Positions 13,966-20,179 of a DNA stretch of 22,788 nt are shown here, piece after piece (the stretch's first letter is position 1; the number at the start of each line of letters is the position of its first letter). The translations under genes and the position numbers were made by a program. This DNA comes from CAXMST01 sp032122625 (GTDB taxonomy: Bacteria; Actinomycetota; Thermoleophilia; Solirubrobacterales; 70-9). The stretch spans positions 1 to 22,788 of the forward strand of contig JAQBGG010000142.1 in NCBI GenBank assembly GCA_032122625.1, written 5' to 3'. Under the pieces are notes generated by a model. That model worked only from the letters and a program-made list of their open reading frames with translations. It had not been told where the DNA came from and searched no databases.

Positions 13966-13972
13966 TAGGGTG

Positions 13973-15220
13973 ATGCGGATTGGAATCGTCGGATTGGGTT
14001 ACGTGGGGCTGCCCTTGGCCGTCGCCTTTGGCGAGGCCGGGCATGCGGTGGTCGGCTACGACACCGACTCACGCCGGGTCGAGCGCCTGGTGCGGGCCGA
14101 GAGCGACATCGAGGACGTCCCGTCCGAGCGTCTTGCGGGGCTGGGCGACGCCTTCGAGGCGAGTACGGAGCCCGCCGGGCTGAGCCGTTGCGACGCCGTC
14201 CTGATCTGCGTGCCAACCCCGCTGGTGAACCAGCGCGAGCCTGACCTCAGCTACATCACCGCCTCGGCCCGGACGCTGGCTGAGGTCCTTGTCGAGGGCC
14301 AGACGATCATCCTCGAGTCGACCACGTACCCGGGGACCACCCGCGATCACCTGCTGCCGCTGCTCGAGGAGTCCGGGCTGCGCGCCGGCCGCGACTTCCA
14401 CCTCGCCTATTCGCCGGAGCGGATCGACCCCGGTCGCTCCGACCACACCGTTGCCAACACGCCGAAGGTGATCGGCGGCATCACGCCGGAGTGCACCGAG
14501 CGCGCGGCGACGGTCTATGAGGCGATCTGTGACGAGATCGTCCGTGTCTCCACCCCTGAGGCCGCCGAGCTGACGAAGCTGCTGGAGAACATCTTCCGCT
14601 CGGTCAACATCGCCCTCGTCAACGAGATGGCGCAACTGACCGACGTGCTCGGAATCGACATCTGGGAGGTGATCGACGCGGCCGCGACCAAACCCTTCGG
14701 CTTCATGCGCTTCGACCCGGGTCCGGGCATGGGCGGCCACTGCCTGCCGGTCGATCCGTTCTATCTTGCTTTCAAGGCTCGCGAGTACGACTTCTATCCC
14801 GAGTTCGTCGAGCTGGCAGGCAAGATCAACCAGTCCCACCCGCTGTATTGCGTCAGCAAGATGGATCGGGCGCTGAACGCGGCGGGTAAGCCGGTCAACG
14901 GCTCCCGGGTCCTGATCCTCGGCGTCTCCTACAAGGCTGGAGTGGCTGACCTGCGGGAGGCCCCTGCCTTGAAGATGATCCGCCACCTTCGCGAGCTCGG
15001 CGCGGAGGTCTCGTACCACGACCCACTCGTCCCCGAACTCGGTGAGCTGGGGCTACGGTCGGTGGATCTGGCGTCTGGCGTCGCCGATGCCGATCTCGTT
15101 GCGATCGTTACCGCTCATCCCGGGATCGATCACCGGGCACTCGTGGCCGACGCCCAGCTGGTCGTCGACTTCCGCGGTGTCACACGCGGGATCGAAGCAT
15201 CCAACCTCGTCCGTCTCTGA
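13973..15220 (+). CDS. Nucleotide-sugar 6-dehydrogenase, probably UDP-N-acetylhexosamine type
   Basis: NAD-dependent oxidation of a UDP-sugar C6 alcohol to the uronic acid, for cell-surface polysaccharide. From the ATG at 13973 it has 415 residues. The Rossmann motif is MRIGIVGLGYVGLP (1-14), followed by VLICVPTPL, ESTTYPGTT, YSPERIDPG, TPKVIGG and the central AELTKLLENIFRSVNIALVNE with Lys202 and Asn206. The catalytic cysteine is Cys257 in GPGMGGHCLPVDPFYL. GGHC-x-PxDPxYL is the form found in WbpA/WecC-type UDP-GlcNAc or UDP-ManNAc dehydrogenases, whereas UDP-glucose dehydrogenases usually have GGSCFPKD. The C-terminal substrate domain includes LGVSYKAGVADLREAPA. An upstream ATG at 13928 adds 15 residues before the Rossmann fold and is rejected. 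No glycosyltransferases are adjacent. Confidence 0.92.
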   Translation: MRIGIVGLGYVGLPLAVAFGEAGHAVVGYDTDSRRVERLVRAESDIEDVPSERLAGLGDAFEASTEPAGLSRCDAVLICVPTPLVNQREPDLSYITASARTLAEVLVEGQTIILESTTYPGTTRDHLLPLLEESGLRAGRDFHLAYSPERIDPGRSDHTVANTPKVIGGITPECTERAATVYEAICDEIVRVSTPEAAELTKLLENIFRSVNIALVNEMAQLTDVLGIDIWEVIDAAATKPFGFMRFDPGPGMGGHCLPVDPFYLAFKAREYDFYPEFVELAGKINQSHPLYCVSKMDRALNAAGKPVNGSRVLILGVSYKAGVADLREAPALKMIRHLRELGAEVSYHDPLVPELGELGLRSVDLASGVADADLVAIVTAHPGIDHRALVADAQLVVDFRGVTRGIEASNLVRL

Positions 15221-15224
15221 GCCT

Positions 15225-15232
15225 GGGAGGAG
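15225..15232 (+). promoter_or_regulatory. Shine-Dalgarno site for the membrane-protein gene
   Basis: GGGAGGAG lies 7 bp before the ATG at 15240 and is the strongest ribosome site in this part of the window. It fixes the start there rather than at in-frame codons inside the sugar dehydrogenase gene. Confidence 0.7.
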
Positions 15233-15239
15233 CCAGGCG

Positions 15240-16007
15240 ATGGCCCTCTTGAAGCTGCGCTCCTCACGGGAGTCCCTCGGTCTTCTCGGCCGGACCGATC
15301 GGGTGACCCTCGGCCTCGCTGCCGCGACCGCCGCGACCGCGGGGGCGGTTCTTGCCGGTGAGTTCAGCCGCCGCTTCCGCCGCCAGGCCGTGCACGCCGG
15401 GATCGCCGACGAGGTCCCACGCTCGCCCGAGCGCACGGTGGAGACGCTCCAGGTCGCGGGCCGCGCCACCCAGGACACGGTCCGCGTCGCGATCGAGGGC
15501 TACGGCTCCTTCGACCACCGTGAGGCTGTGCTCTTCAACATGCTCAGCGGCTTCGCCGGAGCGTTCGCCCTTGCGCGCCTCTCCACCGGTGGCATCCGCT
15601 CCGGCTGGTGGCCGTTCGGTGACGTCCGGATCGGGGGCCGCCACATCCATCACTTCGTGCCGGGCATCGTGCTTGCCTTCGCCTCCGGCACCGCCGCACT
15701 GCTGAGCGACGATCGCGATCGGCAGGCGACTCTGGCGGTGCCGTTCGCCGCCGGCGCCGGCCTGGTCTTCGATGAGGCGGCGCTGCTGCTGGACCTGCGC
15801 GACGTCTACTGGACCCGGGAGGGCCTGCTCAGCGTCCAGCTCAGCCTCGGCGGCCTGGTGTTGCTCAGTGGCACGATCCTGGCCCTGAGGATGTTGCGTC
15901 GCGGCGAGCAGCGTGGCGAGGAGGCCGGCCTGATCCCGGACGCCAGCGGCGAGATCATCCCCGATCAGGTCCCGGTTTCGGAGCCCACGGGGGGCTTGAC
16001 CGCGTAG
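15240..16007 (+). CDS. Integral membrane protein of unknown function
   Basis: A 255-residue protein. Residues about 20-40 form a first hydrophobic stretch (TLGLAAATAATAGAVLAG), followed by a charged region (about 41-95) and then four or so spans: around 98-112 (LFNMLSGFAGAFALARL), 139-155 (FVPGIVLAFASGTAALL), 165-185 and 199-220. A striking motif is GGRHIHHFVPGI just before the second membrane block; a His-rich motif there could bind metal or cofactor. A similar HIHHxxxG pattern occurs in uncharacterised actinobacterial membrane proteins, but I cannot name the family. It follows the sugar dehydrogenase after 19 bp, so the two are probably co-transcribed. Its 3' end overlaps the convergent reductase gene by 43 bp. 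Confidence 0.8.
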   Translation: MALLKLRSSRESLGLLGRTDRVTLGLAAATAATAGAVLAGEFSRRFRRQAVHAGIADEVPRSPERTVETLQVAGRATQDTVRVAIEGYGSFDHREAVLFNMLSGFAGAFALARLSTGGIRSGWWPFGDVRIGGRHIHHFVPGIVLAFASGTAALLSDDRDRQATLAVPFAAGAGLVFDEAALLLDLRDVYWTREGLLSVQLSLGGLVLLSGTILALRMLRRGEQRGEEAGLIPDASGEIIPDQVPVSEPTGGLTA

Positions 16008-16723
16008 CGGGCGAACAGCTCGTTCCCGTCCTGTAGGAGCCAGCGGAGCTCAACGTCGAGCGGGCCCGAATCCAGACCCTCAGCCATTCGTGGGCCGGAG
16101 CCGCCGGCAAGCTTGGCTCCAAGCGTCACGAACAGCTCGTCGACCAGGCCCGCGTCGAGCAGGTCGCCATGCAGGTGGGGACCGCCCTCGCAGAGCAAGG
16201 CGCGGATCCCGCGCTCGGTTCTCAGATGCTTCACGGCCGCCACCAGATCGACGCCGCCCTGGTGACGGATTACCTCCATCGGCGTCGCGGTCTCTGGGTG
16301 ATCCTCCTCGCTTGCGGTGAAGACGAGGACCTGTCCGGCCCCGGAGGTGAAAAGCCCCGCATCCCAGGGCAGCTCCATCCGGTTGCTGACAACCACGGCG
16401 AGGGGGTCGGGGGGGAGGCCACGCCGTTCGCGCCGGGCGCGGGTCTGAGAGTTCGGCAGAAGACGCCCGTAGGACTCCGCGCGCAGAGTGCCGGCGCCGA
16501 CCATGACCGCCTCGGCACTGGCCCGCAATGCCATCAGCATCGCCGTGTCCGTGCCCGTGCCGATCTCCCCCGACCGCCCTGAGATGGTCGCGTGCCCGTC
16601 GACCGTGACGGCGAAGTTGGTGAACACGTGCGGACGCTCGCTGCCGGCGGCGGCTACCGGATCGAAGCCCGCCATCTGCTCCTCGATCGTGGTAGCCGCA
16701 GGGTCGGGAATCAGGCGCTGCAT
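15965..16723 (-). CDS. Pyrimidine reductase family protein (RibD C-terminal domain)
   Basis: A 252-residue stand-alone RibD-C/DHFR-like reductase without the deaminase domain of full RibD. Signatures are TNFAVTVDGHATISGRSG (about 35-52), the NADPH-site AVMVGAGTLRAESYGRLLP, PLAVVVSN, and the late ALLCEGGPHLHGDLLDAGLVDELFVTL. Such proteins reduce 5-amino-6-ribosylamino-uracil 5'-phosphate in riboflavin synthesis or act as related NADPH reductases of unknown substrate. No riboflavin genes are nearby, so the substrate is open. The ATG at 16723 has a strong GGAGG Shine-Dalgarno 7 bp upstream. Its 3' end overlaps the convergent membrane-protein gene by 43 bp. Confidence 0.88.
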   Translation of the reverse strand: MQRLIPDPAATTIEEQMAGFDPVAAAGSERPHVFTNFAVTVDGHATISGRSGEIGTGTDTAMLMALRASAEAVMVGAGTLRAESYGRLLPNSQTRARRERRGLPPDPLAVVVSNRMELPWDAGLFTSGAGQVLVFTASEEDHPETATPMEVIRHQGGVDLVAAVKHLRTERGIRALLCEGGPHLHGDLLDAGLVDELFVTLGAKLAGGSGPRMAEGLDSGPLDVELRWLLQDGNELFARYAVKPPVGSETGT

Positions 16724-16730
16724 CAGATCT

Positions 16731-16735
16731 CCTCC
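16731..16735 (-). promoter_or_regulatory. Shine-Dalgarno site for the reductase gene
   Basis: On the minus strand GGAGG is followed by 7 bp and the ATG at 16723. It separates this start clearly from a competing longer frame in another register that begins at 16787. Confidence 0.65.
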
Positions 16736-16825
16736 AGATCGGCGACATTGGCGCGATCCGACGGGTCCGGACTAGGCTCAGCCGCAATCGAGGTCCTCAT
16801 TCCCAGAGTTTTCCTCCCAGCGCCG

Positions 16826-17521
16826 CTAGCAGCCGAGTTTCTTAGTGGCCTCGCGAAACGTCTTAACTTCGGATGTCGGCTTCTTGCCGCCCTTTTCGAT
16901 CTTCTCGCCGCGCCGGTTGACCCAGATCACGGGCACGCGCATCGACAGCAGCGGCTCCACATCGGTGTAGAGGCCGCTGGCAATGTGGACCCAGCCCTTC
17001 TTCTTGCCGATCCGGCGGGCGCACTCCTTGAAGTGAGCGGGCTCAGGCTTGTAGCTACGTACCTGCTGGGCGGTGACGACGAGGTCCAGCTGGGTGCGCA
17101 GATGACGGCGCGAGAGGCCGAGCAGCTTGTCGTCGATGTTCGAGAGGATCCCGAGGTTGTACCTGGCACCGAGACGGTCCATCGCCGCGTTCGACTCGCG
17201 GAACGGCTGCCAGTCGGGGATCGAGTCGGGCAGGAACTGCGCCCGCGATGGCTCGAGCTCCCAGCCGATCTCGCCGGCAGCCTTGACGGCGGCACGGCGG
17301 AGCACCTCGGCGTAGAGCTCGTAGGAGCCGGACATGACCTCGTACATGACCTCGTAGAAGCGGTGGAGCAGGCTCTTGACGTCAAGCGTCAGGCCATCCT
17401 CGCGAGCTTCCCGCTTGAAAGCTTCAGTGATCCCCTTGTCCCAATCGATCAGGGTTCCGTAACAGTCGGTGGTGACCCATTCGATCTCGCTGCGTTTAGG
17501 AAGTGGCACGGGGCGCGGCAT
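16826..17521 (-). CDS. HAD-superfamily hydrolase, type II haloacid dehalogenase-like
   Basis: A 231-residue cytoplasmic hydrolase. Motif I is TTDCYGTLIDWD with nucleophile Asp19; the residue two positions later is Tyr, as in L-2-haloacid dehalogenases rather than phosphatases, which usually carry Asp there. Motif II is LGILSNIDD (Ser127, Asn128), motif III is Lys158 in RSYKPEP, and motif IV is IASGLYTDVEP with Asp187. In characterised dehalogenases motif IV reads SSN-x2-D. Here the Asn position is Leu184, so real dehalogenase activity is uncertain and the substrate unknown. The cap domain spans about 35-115. The C-terminus is Lys-rich. The gene is about 100 bp upstream of the reductase on the same strand and 45 bp downstream of the winged-helix gene; the three may form one unit. 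Confidence 0.87.
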   Translation of the reverse strand: MPRPVPLPKRSEIEWVTTDCYGTLIDWDKGITEAFKREAREDGLTLDVKSLLHRFYEVMYEVMSGSYELYAEVLRRAAVKAAGEIGWELEPSRAQFLPDSIPDWQPFRESNAAMDRLGARYNLGILSNIDDKLLGLSRRHLRTQLDLVVTAQQVRSYKPEPAHFKECARRIGKKKGWVHIASGLYTDVEPLLSMRVPVIWVNRRGEKIEKGGKKPTSEVKTFREATKKLGC

Positions 17522-17566
17522 TATGGCACCCGCCGCGTTGGGGGGTGCCGGAGGGCCGCAGGCTCG

Positions 17567-17866
17567 CTAGTCGTTCGGCTCGAGGGGGTCTTGGTTGCCG
17601 AGCAGGACGTCGAGGACCTCGCCGACCTCCGTCTCCCGGGCCTGCGGGGCGCGCATCGCCTGCTTGTGGTGCACCGTGTAGGTGTTTCGCCGGCCCACCC
17701 GTTTGCGCGTGAGGAAGCCCGTTTCCACGAGTTCTGTGACGATCCGCTGAGCGGCGCGCTCAGTGATGTCGAGCGTCGTCGCGATGTCCCGTAGTCGAAC
17801 TGTGGGCTCTCGCGAGATCACCAGCAGTACCCGCGCGTGGTTGGTAATGAAGGTCCATTGCCCGAT
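17567..17866 (-). CDS. Winged-helix transcriptional regulator, possibly starting at ATC
   Basis: The conserved core is a winged helix: TVRLRDIATTLDITERAAQRIVTELVETGFLTRKRVGRRNTYTVH. The first GTG or ATG in frame is the GTG at 17821, which gives 84 residues. The 15 codons before it read (I)GQWTFITNHARVLL, continuous with the first helix. I recall related actinobacterial regulators beginning M-x-x-WTFLTNHARVLL, so the true start seems to be 17866, where the codon is ATC. A TAGGCT box ends 6 bp before that ATC, the same geometry as other genes here, and an in-frame TAG overlaps the box, so no start exists further upstream. The options are a rare ATC start on a leaderless mRNA, a sequence error for ATG, or an N-terminally shortened protein. 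The target is unknown. Confidence 0.7.
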   Translation of the reverse strand: MGQWTFITNHARVLLVISREPTVRLRDIATTLDITERAAQRIVTELVETGFLTRKRVGRRNTYTVHHKQAMRAPQARETEVGEVLDVLLGNQDPLEPND

Positions 17867-17872
17867 GTGTGA

Positions 17873-17878
17873 AGCCTA
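17873..17878 (-). promoter_or_regulatory. Candidate -10 box of the winged-helix gene
   Basis: On the minus strand TAGGCT ends 6 bp before the ATC at 17866, where homology of the encoded protein begins. Confidence 0.4.
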
Positions 17879-17886
17879 TTCAACCG

Positions 17887-17904
17887 CCCCGAGAAATGTC
17901 GGGG
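17887..17904. promoter_or_regulatory. Inverted repeat, possible operator
   Basis: CCCCGA and TCGGGG are perfect 6-bp arms separated by 6 bp, just upstream of the -10 box of the winged-helix gene. The position suits a binding site for the regulator itself, controlling its own gene. A role in the divergent sucC promoter is less likely at this distance. Confidence 0.4.
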
Positions 17905-18015
17905 AGGGCTGATTTCGCGTGAGTCTTGCCGGCTTCCCGAGATCCGCCGGCCGGGCCCGCGCCATGCCGCCCGCGCGCCGTAGCCCGCCTGAGCCCCGGT
18001 CCTCCGCCGGTTGGG

Positions 18016-18021
18016 TAGGCT
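18016..18021 (+). promoter_or_regulatory. Candidate -10 box of sucCD
   Basis: TAGGCT ends 13 bp before the sucC ATG, predicting a 5' leader of only about 6 bases. No Shine-Dalgarno is visible. Confidence 0.4.
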
Positions 18022-18034
18022 GCCGCACTCAGTC

Positions 18035-19195
18035 ATGGACTTACTCGAATACCAAGGCAAGCAACTTTTCGCCCGCTCCGGCGTATCAGTGCCTGACGGC
18101 GAGCCGGCTCGCGACGTCGAGACCGCCGTCGCCGCAGCCGACCGGATTGGCTACCCCTGCGTGATCAAGGCCCAGGTGTTGATCGGGGGTCGCGGCAAGG
18201 CCGGCGGCATCAAGGTCGCCAAGAACGCCGGCGAGGCCCGCGCTCACGCTGAGGCGATCATCGGCATGGACATCAGTGGCCCGCACGGCGAGGGGCCGTT
18301 CAGGGTTGGCGAGGTCTGGGTCGAAGGCGCCTCGGAGATCGACGCCGAGTACTACGCTTCGATCATCCTCGATCGCTCGGCCAAGAAGCCGCTCGCGATC
18401 CTCTCGCGGATGGGCGGCATGAACGTCGAGGAGATCGCCGACAAGGATCCTGACGCTCTCGTCAAGCGACACATCGAGCCGGCAGCCGGCCTCAGCCTCG
18501 ACGATGCCCGCCAGCTGGCTGTCGACGCCCAGATCGATGAGGACGTCGTCGAGTCGCTCGCCGAGACGATGGTCAAGCTTTATGAAGCGTTCGGCTCCAA
18601 TGACGCCACTCTGATCGAGGTCAACCCCCTGATCGTCACCTCGGCCCGCACGGTCGTCGCGCTCGACGCCAAGGTGACCGTTGACAACTCCGCCCTCTAC
18701 CGCCAGGAAGAGCTCTCGGCGATCGAGGACGAGCCGCAGGACGAGCAGGAGCGGATGGCCAAGCAGAAGGGGCTCACCTACGTAAAGCTCGACGGTGACA
18801 TCGGCATCCTCGGCAACGGCGCCGGGCTCTGCATGTCGACGCTCGACGTGGTTGCAAACGCCGGTGGCGCCCCGGCAAACTTCCTCGACGCCGGTGGTGG
18901 CTCGAAGGCTGACGCGATCGTCGACGCGCTCGAGGTGATCACCTCCGACCCGAAGGTCAAGGCGGTCCTGTTCAACATCTTTGGCGGAATCACACGCTGC
19001 GACGAGGTCGCGGGTGGAATCATCGAGGCCTACCGGCGCGTCGACATCAACGTTCCGCTGGTGGTTCGCCTCGACGGCACCAACTCCGAACAGGGTCTCG
19101 GCATGCTTGCCGAGTCCGACCTCGGCAACCTCCACGTAGAGAAGACGATGCTCGGTGCGGCCGAGGCTGTTGTCGACCTGGCGGGGAAGGGCTAG
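18035..19195 (+). CDS. sucC: Succinate-CoA ligase (ADP-forming) subunit beta
   Basis: Beta subunit of the TCA-cycle enzyme that converts succinyl-CoA to succinate with nucleotide triphosphate formation. It binds nucleotide and metal. The 386-residue length is standard. The ATP-grasp part shows MDLLEYQGKQLFARSGV at the start, VIKAQVLIGGRGKAGGIKVA, and VEGASEIDAEYYASIILDRS, with LIEVNPLIVT and LDAKVTVDNSALYR at the metal site. The C-terminal ligase half has GDIGILGNGAGLCMSTLDVV, NFLDAGGGSKADAIVDAL and LFNIFGGITRCDEVAGGI. The start at 18035 is fixed by the family N-terminus. sucD follows after 6 bp, so the two subunits are made together. The pair is the expected complete enzyme. Confidence 0.97.
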   Translation: MDLLEYQGKQLFARSGVSVPDGEPARDVETAVAAADRIGYPCVIKAQVLIGGRGKAGGIKVAKNAGEARAHAEAIIGMDISGPHGEGPFRVGEVWVEGASEIDAEYYASIILDRSAKKPLAILSRMGGMNVEEIADKDPDALVKRHIEPAAGLSLDDARQLAVDAQIDEDVVESLAETMVKLYEAFGSNDATLIEVNPLIVTSARTVVALDAKVTVDNSALYRQEELSAIEDEPQDEQERMAKQKGLTYVKLDGDIGILGNGAGLCMSTLDVVANAGGAPANFLDAGGGSKADAIVDALEVITSDPKVKAVLFNIFGGITRCDEVAGGIIEAYRRVDINVPLVVRLDGTNSEQGLGMLAESDLGNLHVEKTMLGAAEAVVDLAGKG

Positions 19196-19201
19196 CGGCC
19201 G

Positions 19202-20077
19202 ATGGCGATCATCGTCGACAACGAGACCAAGCTCGTAGTCAGCGGCCTGACCGGTCGTGAAGGCAGCTTCCACGGCCTCCGCAACCGTGACTACGGGACC
19301 GACCTCGTCGCCGGCGTCACCCCGGGCAAGGGTGGCCAAGACGTTGAAGGAGTGCCGATCTACAACGAGATCTCGGAGGCCGTCTCCGAGCTGGGTGCGA
19401 ACACGTCGATGATCTTCGTGCCCGCCCGTTTCGCCGGTGCCGCGATCAACGAGGCGATCGACGCCGGTTGTGAGACGGTGATCGCGATCACCGAGGGAAT
19501 CCCGGTACACGACATGCTCAGCACCTATTGGAGGGCGAAGGAGCAGGGCGTCCGTCTGATCGGCCCCAACTGCCCGGGAGTCCTCAGCCCGGGCAAGGCG
19601 AACGTCGGCATCATCCCCGCCCAGTTCTTCGAGGCTGGGTCGATCGGCGTCGTCTCCAAGTCCGGGACCCTGACCTACCAGATCGGCAACGAGCTCAAAC
19701 AGGCCGGGCTCGGCAACTCCTCGATCGTCGGTATCGGCGGCGATCCGATCGTCGGCAGCGACTTCATCGACATCCTCGAGCTCTACGAAAACGACCCCGA
19801 GACCGAGCTGATCGTGATGGTCGGTGAGATCGGCGGCGACGCCGAGGAGCGCGCCGCCGACTACATCGCCGAGAACGTGACCAAGCCCGTCGTCGGCTAC
19901 ATCGCCGGCTTCACGGCCCCGCCCGGCAAGCAGATGGGGCACGCGGGCGCGATCATCTCCGGCTCCTCCGGCACCGCCCAGGCGAAGCAGGAGGCGCTCG
20001 AGGCGAAGGGCGTGCGAGTCGGCACGAGCCCGTCGGAGGCAGCGGCGATCGCTGCCGAGATCGTCAACGCGAGCTGA
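19202..20077 (+). CDS. sucD: Succinate-CoA ligase (ADP-forming) subunit alpha
   Basis: Alpha subunit that binds CoA and carries the phosphohistidine intermediate. In 291 residues it has the CoA-binding Rossmann part (LVVSGLTGREGSFHGLRN, GVTPGKGGQDVEGVPIYN), ITEGIPVHDM, LIGPNCPGVLSPGKANVGIIP, GSIGVVSKSGTLTYQIGNEL and the active-site block KQMGHAGAIISGSSGTAQAK with His247. The position corresponds to the catalytic histidine of characterised enzymes. It is separated from sucC by 6 bp, and no unusual feature is visible. Confidence 0.97.
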   Translation: MAIIVDNETKLVVSGLTGREGSFHGLRNRDYGTDLVAGVTPGKGGQDVEGVPIYNEISEAVSELGANTSMIFVPARFAGAAINEAIDAGCETVIAITEGIPVHDMLSTYWRAKEQGVRLIGPNCPGVLSPGKANVGIIPAQFFEAGSIGVVSKSGTLTYQIGNELKQAGLGNSSIVGIGGDPIVGSDFIDILELYENDPETELIVMVGEIGGDAEERAADYIAENVTKPVVGYIAGFTAPPGKQMGHAGAIISGSSGTAQAKQEALEAKGVRVGTSPSEAAAIAAEIVNAS

Positions 20078-20179
20078 GCCCCCTTTCCGGACGTCCGCCA
20101 GGCGGGACTCTCTAGTACCGTTTGGCCCTCAGGCGGCCGCTCCGCGGGAGCGGGCCGAGAGGGCTTCGAGAGGAGACAG
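20078..20179 (+). promoter_or_regulatory. Intergenic region with candidate promoter and hairpins before the secreted hydrolase-like gene
   Basis: After the sucD stop there is a GC-rich, bulged inverted repeat near 20092-20108 that may help end the sucCD transcript. TAGTAC/TACCGT at 20113-20121 is the best -10 candidate. A CGCTCC-GCG-GGAGCG hairpin follows at about 20138-20152 in the presumed leader, then AGGAG at 20171-20175, 4 bp before the ATG. Unlike most genes here, this one would have a real leader of about 50 bases with a Shine-Dalgarno. Confidence 0.4.

Larger units (their letters stand above)
13475..13972. other. Gene-poor 0.5-kb region after the tRNA, with repeats
   Basis: No convincing gene lies between the tRNA and the sugar dehydrogenase. 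Small open frames on the plus strand (for example 13474-13710 and 13694-13927) start inside or beside the tRNA, lack ribosome sites and give Arg/Pro-rich protein without family character. The region does hold an inverted repeat GTGTCA-6 bp-TGACAC at 13565-13582, further GTGTCAC and ATGTCAC copies near 13604 and 13664, three GGGCC boxes and a 26-bp tandem repeat at 13705-13756. It may contain regulatory DNA, a small RNA or a decayed insertion at the tRNA; I cannot decide. Confidence 0.5.

Noticed and set aside
18086..19942. A 618-codon open frame on the minus strand opposite sucC and sucD
   Set aside because: It is the shadow of two well-identified plus-strand genes: Asp/Val/Gly-rich protein with no domain, produced by the GC-biased third positions of the real genes.
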